From positions 491,003-555,002 of the forward strand of contig NZ_SJPK01000002.1 in the NCBI RefSeq assembly GCF_007859855.1: a DNA stretch of 64,000 bases, given 5' to 3'. Below the pieces are notes generated by a model. The model was not told the DNA's origin. It was given only the letters and a program-made list of their open reading frames with translations, and ran no database searches. Each line of letters starts with the position of its first letter. The stretch's first letter is position 1. The stretch is from Allorhodopirellula solitaria (GTDB lineage Bacteria > Planctomycetota > Planctomycetia > Pirellulales > Pirellulaceae). A program made the translations under genes and the position numbers. Below are positions 27,271-37,940 of the stretch, in pieces.

Positions 27271-30107
27271 ACGAACCATCACTCAAGCCGTCATCCGACA
27301 AGGACCTCGAGACACGCATCACTGCGGTCGTCTTGGGGGAAGCGTCCGATTTTGAGCGTGATCAGATCGAACGATTGATCGAGCAACGCCCGGACCTCGT
27401 GGCGATGAAAACACGCTTTGAGAGCGTGCACCGACTGCTGCATGGCATCGGCCAGGAACAATGGCCCGGCGATGGCGATAGCGAATGGAAATTGCCGGAT
27501 CGAAAACGCGAGGCGTTGCTAGCGAAGCTCTCAGCGAAATCCGGCCAAGTCGCAACCGACGAATCGGTATCGGATAGCGGATCGCAAGACGCGAATTCCT
27601 CCATGGGGATGCTCAGTAATTTGCATGCTGCCGTTCCGGTTTCGCGTTTTACCAAGATAGCGAGTTTGGTTTGCGCTGCCTGTCTGCTGGTCGCCTTCGG
27701 GCTGTGGAAGTTCGCTGTCCCTCCTCAGATGGCAATGGTGGTATCGACACAGCAAGCCGCGAGGGAACGGACAAGCGACTTTCGGAGTGGATACGACATC
27801 GCGATTGCGGAACAGCTTTCTGCACCGGAGAGGAGTCGGCCCATGGGCCCTGAGGGCGAAGGCATCTCCAGCGGCATCGCGATGGGCAGCGGCGGCATGA
27901 GCGGCAGTGGCGGTATGGGTGGCATGGGGGGCGGCATGGGGATCAGCAGTTCCGCGCGTGATCACGACGAGATGGTTTGGGGAGTGCCAGGGCTGCCGAA
28001 AGCTCGCACGGCCACCCGATTCGGCGCCCCCAATGGACGTGTCGCTGGCAGGAAGGCCGTCTCCGCTGGCGAAGTTGACGGGCTTGGAACCGAGCAGGCC
28101 GCGCAGCTTCACTGGGGCGAGCCAGCTGATGCAGCGGCGAATCCTAACTTCGCCTACCAGGAGATTGAAGAGCAGTTGGCGGTCCCCCCGGTCGCTGCCG
28201 AGCCTCGCGCTGAGGCGGAACTTCGCCTCTTGGAAGAACAAGTGGAGTACGCTCGTGGCGCATCGCCGGAGGATAGCTCCGTGAGGTCGGATGCCTTCGG
28301 TGTTCCGACCGATGCCCCGACCAATGCCCCGACCGCGCCCGCCGATGAGGAAGCACTTTTTTCAACCTCCGGGACGGTGCGTTCGAGAGGAGCCCAAACA
28401 CTGCAGCGAGAAAAATCCCAGTTTTTGAAGGACAGAATGGACATTTCAGCGGCCCAGCCGCAGTTGGGTTTGAGCGAACGGGAGCAGATTGGACTCGCCT
28501 TTGGTGATGCTTCGTCGTGGGAGAGTTTGTCGCGGCGCCGGGCCAGCGAATTGGGGCAGCGAATCGAGAACGCGCCCGGTCAGACTGCGGCGACGATGGC
28601 GCAGCCTGCGACCGATTCGCGCTTCGAAGGCGCCGAAGTAAAAGGCGTCGATAGCTTTTTCAAACACGAACGGTTCAGTGAGTTAGCGCCTCAGGAGAAA
28701 CAGCTCAAAGCGAAACCGAGGAAACCCTCCTCGGACCCGCAGCCAAGCAAGCCACAGGCGGATCGGGAGAGCATTGCGCCTGAATCCAACGCAGCAGAGG
28801 ATCCGTTTTCAACCTTCTCGTTGCACGTCGGTGACGTGTCCTTCAAGCTCGCTGCGGCGGCACTGGCCCAAGGCCAATGGCCCGATGCGGACAAGGTTCG
28901 CATGGAAGAATTCGTTAACGCGTTGGACTATGGCGATCCCCTGCCCCGCCAGTCCGAGAAGGTGGCATGCCAGATCGAGCAATGCATCGATCCGTTTGTC
29001 CAACAGCGGAATCTGCTGCGTGTTTCGCTGCGAACCGCTGCGGCGGGACGCGCCCCAGCGACCCCTTTGCGACTGACCTTGCTGCTCGATAACTCCGGAT
29101 CGATGTCGCGAATCGATCGCCAGCAAACGGTTGTCCGCGCCTGGGAAACATTGCTGCAACAGCTTCAACCGGGCGACCTGGTTTCTCTGATCAGTTTCGC
29201 TCGAACGCCGCGTCTGCTCGCCGATCGACTCAGCGGCGAGCAAGCGAAAGAGCTCACCCGGCTGGTGGAGAATCTGCCCAGTGAAGGGGGCACCAATATC
29301 GAGGCGGCAGTGCAATTGGCCTGGGAGAAGGCTCGCGAGCAATGGTTGGAAGGTGCCCAGAATCGAATCATTCTGCTGACTGATGGAGCGGTCAATCTCG
29401 GTGATGCCAACCCCCAGCGGTTGTCAGGTCTCGTTCAATCGATTCGCGACACAGGGATCGCCTTTGACGCCGCAGGCATCAGCGCCAACGGGCTCAATGA
29501 TGAAGTCCTCGAGGCGCTCACTCGCAAGGGCGATGGACGTTACTACCTGCTCGATTCCGCGGAGTCGGCCGACGCCGGTTTCGCTCGCCAGATCGCTGGT
29601 GCGCTGCGACCGGCGGCGATGAATGTGAAGGTTCAGGTCGAGTTCAATCCAGAGCGTGTGGGCAACTACCGTTTGCTGGGGTTTGATAAACATCGGCTCA
29701 AGCAAGAGGACTTCCACAACGACAAGGTCGATGCCGCCGAAATGGCGGCAGCGGAAGCGGGTGTGGCGCTCTATCAGTTCCAAGCCAAACCGGAGGGCCA
29801 GGGAGACGTCGGATCGGTTTCGGTGCGGTTTCGTGACATCTCCACGGGCCAAATGCTCGAACGTCGCTGGCCCATTCCTTACCAACCCAATGCACCGCGA
29901 GCGGACCAGGCACCGCAGTCCATGCGTCTTGCCACTGCGGCGGCGCTGTTGGCGGCGAAGCTCGGGGGGCATCCACTCGGGGCAACCGTCGAGCTGAAAT
30001 CGCTCGCCGAACTGATCGCGGGGCTGCCACCGCAGCACCGCGTAGCCAACCGAGTCAACCAGCTCGAGCAAATGATTCAACAAGCCCGCCAGATTGGTGG
30101 GGAGTGA
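27267..30107 (+). CDS. Transmembrane von Willebrand factor A protein with anti-sigma-like N-terminus
   Basis: A 946-residue protein. Residues about 10-70 (LETRITAVVLGEASDFERDQIERLI) resemble the cytoplasmic arm of anti-sigma factors but have no zinc-binding His/Cys. One membrane span (about 132-150) follows, then a Gly/Met-rich and Ala/Pro/Gln-rich stalk of 350 residues. A vWA domain follows (about 600-800) with a full MIDAS: DNSGS, Thr in GGTNIEAA and Asp in LLTDGAVNLGD. The C-terminus matches the YfbK-type DUF3520 extension. Metal-dependent ligand binding outside the membrane, coupled to the sigma factor, is inferred from the order and the 4-nt overlap. Confidence 0.82.
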   Translation: MNEPSLKPSSDKDLETRITAVVLGEASDFERDQIERLIEQRPDLVAMKTRFESVHRLLHGIGQEQWPGDGDSEWKLPDRKREALLAKLSAKSGQVATDESVSDSGSQDANSSMGMLSNLHAAVPVSRFTKIASLVCAACLLVAFGLWKFAVPPQMAMVVSTQQAARERTSDFRSGYDIAIAEQLSAPERSRPMGPEGEGISSGIAMGSGGMSGSGGMGGMGGGMGISSSARDHDEMVWGVPGLPKARTATRFGAPNGRVAGRKAVSAGEVDGLGTEQAAQLHWGEPADAAANPNFAYQEIEEQLAVPPVAAEPRAEAELRLLEEQVEYARGASPEDSSVRSDAFGVPTDAPTNAPTAPADEEALFSTSGTVRSRGAQTLQREKSQFLKDRMDISAAQPQLGLSEREQIGLAFGDASSWESLSRRRASELGQRIENAPGQTAATMAQPATDSRFEGAEVKGVDSFFKHERFSELAPQEKQLKAKPRKPSSDPQPSKPQADRESIAPESNAAEDPFSTFSLHVGDVSFKLAAAALAQGQWPDADKVRMEEFVNALDYGDPLPRQSEKVACQIEQCIDPFVQQRNLLRVSLRTAAAGRAPATPLRLTLLLDNSGSMSRIDRQQTVVRAWETLLQQLQPGDLVSLISFARTPRLLADRLSGEQAKELTRLVENLPSEGGTNIEAAVQLAWEKAREQWLEGAQNRIILLTDGAVNLGDANPQRLSGLVQSIRDTGIAFDAAGISANGLNDEVLEALTRKGDGRYYLLDSAESADAGFARQIAGALRPAAMNVKVQVEFNPERVGNYRLLGFDKHRLKQEDFHNDKVDAAEMAAAEAGVALYQFQAKPEGQGDVGSVSVRFRDISTGQMLERRWPIPYQPNAPRADQAPQSMRLATAAALLAAKLGGHPLGATVELKSLAELIAGLPPQHRVANRVNQLEQMIQQARQIGGE

Positions 30108-30165
30108 TCCCTGTCACCCCGCATGCCTTGTCGTCGAAATGTCCTGTTTTGGAATGCTTTGTCCT

Positions 30166-33100
30166 ATGAATACCCTGCTGTCATCTACCACGCTTCGGCT
30201 GTTTGCGGTGCTCGCGATTTCGCCCTTCATTGGCGGAGCGGTTCGCGGGCAAGACGAGGCTCAGCAAACGAGTCCTGCCAAACCGATTGATATCGATAGT
30301 TCCGCTGGCGACAAAGCGATGGCAACGATTCTAGTCGAGGCCCATGGCAAACTACCCGAGCCGCCCGTCTTCTATACAACCCAGTCCCATGCCGAGGCGA
30401 ACGTGACTGCCCGGCGCGTCGAGCAATCCATCGATGTGGACATCCGGGTCATCCAAGGCCATGCCGAGACATTGATTTTGGGCATTCATGGTGACGGTGA
30501 GATTGTCGACGTCACCGATACCGGGCAGGCATTGCGGTCGTGGTCAGTCCGGCAGGCCGATGGGAAGCGGTACCTGGATCTTCAGGTAGCCGAAGAGACG
30601 ACAGAGATTCAGGTGAACGTTCAAGCTCGTTCCTCTGATTTTGAACTGCCCGCAGACACCGATCTGTTGCATCTTACGGCGGGCGAGTCCGTGGGGTTTG
30701 ATTCGAACATCCAGATCGACGATGCAGAGGGCGTGCAGGTAGTGGTTACGGAAGCGGATGGCTTTGTCCCTGTTTCAACGGACGACGGGGTGAGACGTTT
30801 TCAAACGACGGTTGGAGGTCGGCTGCGTCTATCGGTCAGTCGCAGCGGCACGTCGCCTGGGCCTGTGGAGTGGATCGATACGCAGTTGCATGGCGTTCTC
30901 GACGCTGAGAGTGATTCGATGCAGTTCGAACTTCGTGGTACCGCAGAGGTCTCTCAGGCTGGCGAAGAGGTTGTTGTGCTCGGTGGGCGGGCGGCGATCA
31001 GTGAGGTGCCCGACGATCCCAATTACCGAGTGCGATTGGCAAACGAGGACGGGCAGCCGGTCTACAAGCTGTTCTTTCCTGAAAGCGGTAGCTTCCCCAT
31101 CACGATCCACTTTGTCGCCGGTCTGGCCAAAGCGGAGGACGCCAATCGCGGTCTCGATTTCACCGTTGCCGCAGGGAGTGTTGTGCCATTGACCTTGGAG
31201 GGGCTGGGGGCGGATATCGAGTTCGCTCGTAGCCGGGAGTTCGTTTCGCCCGAGCGCCGTGAGGATGCCTGGATCGGTTTTTTGCCAGCGACTGGACACG
31301 CTCACTTGCGGTGGAATCCGGCGAGTCAGGCGGGCGAGGGCAAGCTCTTCTTCACGACCTCCGGACAGATCGAAGCGAAACTCAGCGCGGGTCTGCTGCG
31401 TCAGGACCACCAGCTCAGCTACCATGTTCTACAGGGCGAAATCAAATCGCTGCAGCTCCGTCTGCACGGGCCTGGAGAAGTTCTCGACGTCCGAGGTAGC
31501 AATATCGTCCGCTGGGAGGTGACCGGCGAGGGCGAACAAAGAGAGCTGCACGTCACGCTCAGCCAGCCCATGACGGGCGAGAGTTCAATCCATGTGCGCA
31601 GCCAGACCCCGCTCGGTGCGTTCCCCATTCGCGTTGCCGGGTTGCGACTCGAGCCCGTCGGTGCGATTCGATACTCGGGTCTGCTCCGGATTATCAATTC
31701 CGGATCGGTGCGACTCGAACCGATTGAACTCGTTGGCTTGACCCAGTTGTCACCGGATCAATTCCCCGGTGACGCGGCCGATGCGCGACAGGTTTTCGTG
31801 TATCGATATCCGGCTGCCGAGTATGCCTTTGCGGTGTCTGCTGACCGCATCCAACCGGAGGTTGACGTCTCCGAACTGGTGGTCTATGAGCTGTCCGAAT
31901 CCGACCGGACGATGCATGCCAACATTGAGATGGACATCCGCGAGGCCCCGATTCGAGAGTGGGACTTTGCCATCCCGCCGGACTATTCCGTTGTCGCTGT
32001 CACGGGCGCGAGTGTGGCTGACTACGTGACAGCATCGGAAGTCGAAGGGGAACGCCGCAACTTGAAAGTTCTCTTTTCGGAAGACGTCAGCGGTCGTCAG
32101 CTCGTCGTGTTGCATTTGGAGAAAAGCGAAGCCGCTGTGGAAGCCGATTGGGTGTTGCCCCGGATGGAGTACCCAGGAACGAAAACGGTTCGTGGCGACA
32201 TTGGTATCAGCGTTGCCGCTGGATTTCGTATCTCCGTCGCCGAGAGCGAGCAACTGACAGAGAAACCGCTGGCGTACTTCCCTCAACCCTCGCCACGACT
32301 GCAGCATGCATTTCGAATTCGCCAGCCCGATTGGTCGGCGACGCTGCATGTCGAAATGCTGCAGCGGAGCGTGCAATCGGATGTATTCCATCTGTACTCG
32401 TTGAGCGACGAAACGATCTATGGCAGTGCGCTGATCAACTACTTCGTGACCGGTTCGCCGGTGTCCCAGTGGAAGATCACGGTGCCTGAAAAGCTCGGGA
32501 ATCTGACCGTTGACGGGGAAGATGTCCGGACCTGGCGGCGAGACGGTGACACCCTCGTCATCACGCTGCACCAGGCCGTGATGGGAGCGAGCACGGTGTT
32601 GGTGACGTTTGAGGAAAAAACGAGTCCACCCGATGGCTCATTTCGCGCCGGCGTGATCACTCCGCTCGACGTGCAAAGCGAACGTGGGTACATCCAGGTC
32701 GTCAGCCCCATGCAGGTGAAGATTGAGAGCGAATCGGTCTCCGATGATCTGTTGAAACTCGACCCGCTCGAATTGCCTGCCGAGCTGCGACTTCTAACAA
32801 CGGCGCCGCCGTTGGGAACGTGGCAATACACGGCGCGACCGTTCGATTTGAATCTTCTCGTCGAGTGGTTCCAGCCGGGCACGATGGTCTCTCAAGTGGT
32901 GGAGTTTGCTGACGCCGACAGTCACGTTTCCGCCGACGGGGAATTGGTGACCAATGTGACTTATTTCGTGAAGTCTCGCGGCCAGCGGACGTTGAGGGTG
33001 CGATTGCCCGAGGCCCCGGTGCGTCTGTGGGAGGTGTCTGTCGATGGTACCCCGGTGACCGCCCGACAGGCGGACGAGTTCACTCTGATCCCGTTGCCAG

Positions 33101-36100
33101 GCGGCGCGGACCCGAATGTCCCCGTCGAAGTTCGCTTGCGATTGGGCAAGCCGAGTGTGAGTGAATCCACGCCCGAGTTGATGTTGCCGAGCGTCGATGC
33201 ACCGCTATTGAAAGTGCAGTGGAGCATTGTCGGAGATGAGAACCGTGTGTTGGCGCCGGGGCGTGGGACGGTGTCGCCGCCACGGCCGGTTTTGCCGGCA
33301 TCCGGTTTGGAATGGACAGCGCGTCATGGATTGGCATCCATGCTGCTGATCACGTTGTTAACGGGAATTGGTATTTGGGGGCGTGAGCAATCGCAGTGGA
33401 TGCAGGCCGCGTCGCTGGTCTCGCTGGCGATCGCGATCGGTATCACGCTGGTCACTGCTTTGGCGGCCGTCGCCAGCATCCGAGCTCCGCTGCCCCTGCA
33501 ATTAAGCCTGCCGATTTTATCTGCCGGGGCGCCGATCGAATTGAATGTGTTCAATATTCCACGCTGGCGTGCCAACCTGTCATGGCTCGGTTTGGCGGCA
33601 ATCGTCGCTGGCGTCGGGTGTTTGGTGTGGTCGTTTCTTCGCCAGGCTTGGAACAAGCGAATTCGCTGGATTGCTCTGCTCGTTATGGCGCTAGGACTGC
33701 TGTGGCAAGGTGACACCGCCGGATGGTTCTTCGCACTGCTTGCTGTGGCGATCTTCCTGTTTCTGTTTCTCTCACCGGCCTGGCAGATGATGCGTCGTAT
33801 ATCGGATCGCTGGGGTGAGCACCGCCGCTCGCGACAGGCGGGCCCCGACGGTGTCTCCGCGTCGCCACCGGCAACGGCCATCCTGTTGCTCGCCTTGCTG
33901 ACACTTCCCGCTGCGACCTGTTTCGCCGTCGTGCCAGACGGCTTCGTAGCTGCCGATTCGATGACGCAGGAGTGGCACGTGACCGATCACGATAAACGGC
34001 TCAGTGCCACCGGCACGATGAAAGTGTCCGGGAGCACGGGCGATCAGTTTGTGCTGCTCAACGCACCAGCGGTTTTGACGCAGTTCGACGGTGGAGGTTT
34101 GCGGTTAAGCAAACGTGAGATTCCGGGCCAGGGACTCGCCTATATTGTCAGTATCCCAGGCGGTGAGGACGCCGCTGAATCGCGTCGCTACGAAGCCTCG
34201 TTTGAATACCAGCTTGAGGATGTCGGTCCGCAAGGGAGCATTCCCATCCTCAGTGGTGACGCGGCATTCGCCGAGATCCGTTTTCACTTCGACCAATCCG
34301 GTTGGCAGGTGCACAGTCCCAATGCGGTGCGCATCGAAGCGGTGGCGTCGGAAGGCTCGACCCAGGCCGTTGTCTTGCTCGGCCCGGGAGAAGCGAGTTT
34401 ATCGCTGAGCCCTCAAGACCGCGATGTGGCGACCGAGCAAACTCAGTTTTACGTCGAAGCATCGCAACTGTATCTGCCCGCCCCCGGCGTGGTCGATGGG
34501 CGGCATCGGCTGCATATTCGTCCGTCGCAGGGACAGGTCCGGAGCCTGCGTGTGATCATCCCGGAAGGGGTGACCGTCAGCAGCGTTGCGGGCCCGATTG
34601 CGGCCTGGCAATTTGATGCCGATCGCGGCAATTTGCTGATGGAGATCTCACCACCTCAGTCCGAGGCGTTCGATATCATGGTCGAGACCCAACGCGGCCT
34701 CGATCCTTTGCCCAGCGATGTCACATTGGCACCGCTACGTGTCGCCGATGCGGTCGGCGAGGTTGGCTTTCTCGCGGTGGCGTTCGGCTCCGACGCTCAG
34801 CCTGAGAAGTTGACACCGCACGGTCTGTCCGTTGTCAATTTAAGTGATTTCGACACCAGTTTATTGCCGAGCAAGGACGCCGTCTTGCACCGCGTGCTGC
34901 GTTACGGCAGCGATGGAGGTGATGTCGTTGCACGAATCGCACCGGTGGCTCCCGAGGTTCGCGTGACCAGCCAACAGGTGTTGTCGCTGGGCGAAGAACG
35001 GATGGTAATCGGAGTGAATTTCCATGCCGAGATCACACGAGCTGGTCTGTTTCAGCTCAGCTTCCCGCTACCTGCTGGGTTGGAGGTGGAGTCGCTTTCA
35101 GGGCCTGCTCTGCATCACTGGTCCGAACGCAGTGAAACGGATCAGCGAGAGATTGTGCTCCATCTCAATGGGAAAACCATCGGGATGCAGAGTTTCTCGC
35201 TGACTTTGACGGGCCCCTCGCCCGCCGACGTGCCGCAGTGGCAGGTGCCGCGCTTTGAATTGAATGAGGCGGCCCGTCAAAGCGGCGGGTTGGTCGTCCG
35301 TCCGGCTACCGGAATTCGTCTCCGCACGATCTCACGGCAAAACGTTTCCGAGGCCGATGTAGAGTCGATGACAGAGCGAGCAACGGTCGCCCCAACGCCC
35401 GGCGGACTCGCCTATCGCTTGTTGCAGCGTGACTGGACGCTGGTTCTCGGCATCGAACAGCTTGCCCCTTGGGTGACCGGTCAAGTCATGCAGGATGTGA
35501 CCCTGCGGGAAGGCCAAACACGCACTGCCTTGGTAGGCACCTTCGAAGTACAAAACGCATCGATTCAATCACTGCAAGTCAGGCTGCCGCTTACCGATGA
35601 AGACGAGATCAAGACCTTGAGAGCGAGCGGCCGTGCGGTCAGTGATCTCGTTCGCACAGCGCCCGATTCCGATATCTGGGAGATCCAGTTCAAACGCCGC
35701 GTGATTGGTGACATCGACTTCCGCATCGAATACGAACGACGCGGTGATCGGGAGGGCGAAATCGAAACGGTGAGGCCAGCAGCTTTCCCGCAAACACGCC
35801 AACTATCCTACTACGTTGCCGTCCGAGCCGGCGGCCGCTTGGAACTTCGCCACGACGAGTTACCCGACGGTTGGCAGCGCGTCGACTGGAACAGCGTCCC
35901 CCCGTCACTGGTTGACGCGGGCACACGGTCCGCCCCTGTGTTTACACTCCGCAGTGTCTCAGCGAGTGGGAAACTCATCGTGCACGCGGAGCGGCATGCG
36001 CTCGCTGATGCCCTGAAACTACGTGTTGCCAAAGGTTCGTTGACGACCGTTCTCTCGCCAACCGGTGATCAACTGACTGCGGTTGAATTGACAGTTGATG

Positions 36101-37107
36101 TGATCCAACGCAGTAGTCTGCAGGTGGGGCTTCCCGCAGGCGGGGAACTGTTCAGCATTTTCGTCAACGGCGAGAGCGTCCACTCCATCCGTCAGAGCGG
36201 TGACACGCCGCTGTGGCAGTTCACAATCTTACCCGGGATGGATGACCGCACCGCAGATGTGCGTTTTGTCTATTCGGCTAACGGCGATGACATCCGTGAT
36301 CTGGTGCTGATCAGCCCTGAATTGAACGTACCTTTAGAAAACATCCAGTGGAGCGTTGTGGCGCCGCAGGGATTTGAACTCGTTGACCAGGATGGCAACC
36401 TCGAGTTGGTGCGGCAGAGTAAGCAAAACGACTACGACCGGCGTTCGTATATCGCGTCGGCCAGCAGTGCGAGGCGAGCCCAAGCGGAAAGAGCCGCCGC
36501 GTTGTTCGCAAAAGCCAATCAGTTGCTGCGAACCGGCGAGCAATCCAAAGCGAGTTGGGCACTCCAAAGTGTGACCAATCAACATGCCCTTGACGCAGCC
36601 TCCAATGAGGACGCGCGGATCCAACTGGAAAATCTGCAGACGCGGCAGGCCATTGTTGGTCTCAATACCCGTCGCCAAAGGATTTACCTTGACAACAACC
36701 ACGAGGAGCCCGGAGGGGGCGAGGATCAGCAACTCCGTGCTGCTGCCGGAGGGAACCCTGTGCTGCAGCAGAACAGTCTCGATATACGGCCGGGGCAGTT
36801 CAGTGACCTACTCAGTGGCAATACCACGCAGGACAACGCTTTTCTGCAACGGATTGCGGCGAAATTGGTCCAGCATCAGCGGACGGCAGAACTGCCGCCT
36901 CAAGCGATCTTGATCAGTTTGCCTCGAGAAGGTGCGATCTCGACGTTCACACGGAGCGTGCAAGTCGCCGAAGGTCTGCCAATGGAACTGGATCTTGACT
37001 TCGCTTGGAAATATAGGTTTCCCATCTGGCGATCGCTCTTGGCGATCGCGTTGCTGACAGTATTGGCCGCTGCATTCGTCGCGTTAAGGCCGCGGCAGGC
37101 TGCCTAA
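30166..37107 (+). CDS. Giant (2313-residue) membrane protein of unknown function
   Basis: No family was recognised. From the ATG at 30166 there is a signal peptide (LRLFAVLAISPFIGGAVRG) and then about 1000 beta-rich residues. A membrane block of about five spans lies around residues 1045-1255 (ASMLLITLLTGIGIWG, WMQAASLVSLAIAIGI, LGLAAIVAGVGCLVW, FFALLAVAIFLFLFL, ILLLALLTLPAATC). About 850 more beta-rich residues follow, then an Ala/Gln-rich helical stretch near 2100-2180, and a final anchor (SLLAIALLTVLAAAFVAL) with basic tail. Both large domains should face the same, extracytoplasmic side. It lies 58 bp after the vWA gene, same strand, probably one operon. The open frame extends 24 codons upstream of the chosen ATG. 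Confidence 0.8.
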   Translation: MNTLLSSTTLRLFAVLAISPFIGGAVRGQDEAQQTSPAKPIDIDSSAGDKAMATILVEAHGKLPEPPVFYTTQSHAEANVTARRVEQSIDVDIRVIQGHAETLILGIHGDGEIVDVTDTGQALRSWSVRQADGKRYLDLQVAEETTEIQVNVQARSSDFELPADTDLLHLTAGESVGFDSNIQIDDAEGVQVVVTEADGFVPVSTDDGVRRFQTTVGGRLRLSVSRSGTSPGPVEWIDTQLHGVLDAESDSMQFELRGTAEVSQAGEEVVVLGGRAAISEVPDDPNYRVRLANEDGQPVYKLFFPESGSFPITIHFVAGLAKAEDANRGLDFTVAAGSVVPLTLEGLGADIEFARSREFVSPERREDAWIGFLPATGHAHLRWNPASQAGEGKLFFTTSGQIEAKLSAGLLRQDHQLSYHVLQGEIKSLQLRLHGPGEVLDVRGSNIVRWEVTGEGEQRELHVTLSQPMTGESSIHVRSQTPLGAFPIRVAGLRLEPVGAIRYSGLLRIINSGSVRLEPIELVGLTQLSPDQFPGDAADARQVFVYRYPAAEYAFAVSADRIQPEVDVSELVVYELSESDRTMHANIEMDIREAPIREWDFAIPPDYSVVAVTGASVADYVTASEVEGERRNLKVLFSEDVSGRQLVVLHLEKSEAAVEADWVLPRMEYPGTKTVRGDIGISVAAGFRISVAESEQLTEKPLAYFPQPSPRLQHAFRIRQPDWSATLHVEMLQRSVQSDVFHLYSLSDETIYGSALINYFVTGSPVSQWKITVPEKLGNLTVDGEDVRTWRRDGDTLVITLHQAVMGASTVLVTFEEKTSPPDGSFRAGVITPLDVQSERGYIQVVSPMQVKIESESVSDDLLKLDPLELPAELRLLTTAPPLGTWQYTARPFDLNLLVEWFQPGTMVSQVVEFADADSHVSADGELVTNVTYFVKSRGQRTLRVRLPEAPVRLWEVSVDGTPVTARQADEFTLIPLPGGADPNVPVEVRLRLGKPSVSESTPELMLPSVDAPLLKVQWSIVGDENRVLAPGRGTVSPPRPVLPASGLEWTARHGLASMLLITLLTGIGIWGREQSQWMQAASLVSLAIAIGITLVTALAAVASIRAPLPLQLSLPILSAGAPIELNVFNIPRWRANLSWLGLAAIVAGVGCLVWSFLRQAWNKRIRWIALLVMALGLLWQGDTAGWFFALLAVAIFLFLFLSPAWQMMRRISDRWGEHRRSRQAGPDGVSASPPATAILLLALLTLPAATCFAVVPDGFVAADSMTQEWHVTDHDKRLSATGTMKVSGSTGDQFVLLNAPAVLTQFDGGGLRLSKREIPGQGLAYIVSIPGGEDAAESRRYEASFEYQLEDVGPQGSIPILSGDAAFAEIRFHFDQSGWQVHSPNAVRIEAVASEGSTQAVVLLGPGEASLSLSPQDRDVATEQTQFYVEASQLYLPAPGVVDGRHRLHIRPSQGQVRSLRVIIPEGVTVSSVAGPIAAWQFDADRGNLLMEISPPQSEAFDIMVETQRGLDPLPSDVTLAPLRVADAVGEVGFLAVAFGSDAQPEKLTPHGLSVVNLSDFDTSLLPSKDAVLHRVLRYGSDGGDVVARIAPVAPEVRVTSQQVLSLGEERMVIGVNFHAEITRAGLFQLSFPLPAGLEVESLSGPALHHWSERSETDQREIVLHLNGKTIGMQSFSLTLTGPSPADVPQWQVPRFELNEAARQSGGLVVRPATGIRLRTISRQNVSEADVESMTERATVAPTPGGLAYRLLQRDWTLVLGIEQLAPWVTGQVMQDVTLREGQTRTALVGTFEVQNASIQSLQVRLPLTDEDEIKTLRASGRAVSDLVRTAPDSDIWEIQFKRRVIGDIDFRIEYERRGDREGEIETVRPAAFPQTRQLSYYVAVRAGGRLELRHDELPDGWQRVDWNSVPPSLVDAGTRSAPVFTLRSVSASGKLIVHAERHALADALKLRVAKGSLTTVLSPTGDQLTAVELTVDVIQRSSLQVGLPAGGELFSIFVNGESVHSIRQSGDTPLWQFTILPGMDDRTADVRFVYSANGDDIRDLVLISPELNVPLENIQWSVVAPQGFELVDQDGNLELVRQSKQNDYDRRSYIASASSARRAQAERAAALFAKANQLLRTGEQSKASWALQSVTNQHALDAASNEDARIQLENLQTRQAIVGLNTRRQRIYLDNNHEEPGGGEDQQLRAAAGGNPVLQQNSLDIRPGQFSDLLSGNTTQDNAFLQRIAAKLVQHQRTAELPPQAILISLPREGAISTFTRSVQVAEGLPMELDLDFAWKYRFPIWRSLLAIALLTVLAAAFVALRPRQAA

Positions 37108-37277
37108 CTGGTGCCAGTCGGACGTCCACCATCGGTTGACGACTGCTTTGCCACGAGGAAACTCGCGGCGTGAGCGTGCGGCCTGTCGGAGGTGGGCGTG
37201 ACCTTCTCCGCTGAGGCCGTGGGGAAATGTATCGAGTGACTCGCCGATAGACGGGAGTCTCCCGTTCCTGCGAGCTT

Positions 37278-37574
37278 TTAGTTATCGACTTCTTCGAGGG
37301 CGTCAGCTTTGTTCTCGCCCACTTCCTCTGTGCGATCGGCCTTCTCTTCGCCGAGTTCTTCGATCGCATCGGCCTTGTTCTCAACCTGATCGGTCACCGT
37401 GCCGGCGCGATCGCGGACATTTTCGGCAGTCTCTTGCGAAGCATCGCGAATTTGGTCAGCTTGCTCTTGCGTGTTTTCACGGACCTCATCGGCTCGCTGG
37501 TCCATCGCGGATTCGTCGCAACCGACGAGAGCAAACGTACTGACGGCCAAAAATAGGGTGGCTAGCATCTTCAT
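37278..37574 (-). CDS. Small Glu/Asp-rich helical lipoprotein
   Basis: 98 residues from the ATG at 37574. The lipobox FALVGC (Cys near residue 19) marks a lipoprotein. The mature part is a charged, almost uninterrupted helix with 7- and 11-residue periodicity (DEVRENTQEQADQIRDASQ, ADAIEELGEEKADRTEEVGE), suggesting a coiled coil or an amphipathic envelope protein resembling YtxH/LEA-like stress proteins. Function is unknown. The open frame starts upstream at 37694, but those codons lack a signal and lie in the intergenic region. Confidence 0.75.
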   Translation of the reverse strand: MKMLATLFLAVSTFALVGCDESAMDQRADEVRENTQEQADQIRDASQETAENVRDRAGTVTDQVENKADAIEELGEEKADRTEEVGENKADALEEVDN

Positions 37575-37940
37575 CTTGTTTTCCTTTGATCTTGAATTTG
37601 GGCGACGCCCTTGAAATGTCAGAGCGTCGGTATGAAGGAAACCGAATGCAAGCAGTGTGCCAAAGACCCAGGCGCGGGACCGAGCATGCACCACGAGGCT
37701 GGTGAAATTCTCGTGAAAGGCAGCCGAATCTCTATTTGAGCTATCAATTTATTCGTCGACAGTGAAATAACGTGAAGTTTGAATCTGAAGCATGAGCGAG
37801 GGATCACATCGAGAACCGCGCTCACGCGGACGGTCATCAAATCGACAGTCCGTATCGCTGGCGGGCGATTACGGCGTTGCTTTGAGCGTGGTTGACCGTA
37901 ATGGAAGCATCGTGATCGGTTGGCGGTCAATGTCGTCGGC
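37575..37940. other. Gene-free interval upstream of the small lipoprotein
   Basis: About 366 bp separate the lipoprotein start from the HAD stop, both on the reverse strand. No coding signature, tRNA or strong hairpin was found. The lipoprotein promoter is presumably here. Confidence 0.6.

Noticed and set aside
31750-32571. 273-codon reverse-strand open frame within the giant membrane-protein gene
   Set aside because: No recognisable domain, and the forward frame is continuous over 2300 codons.
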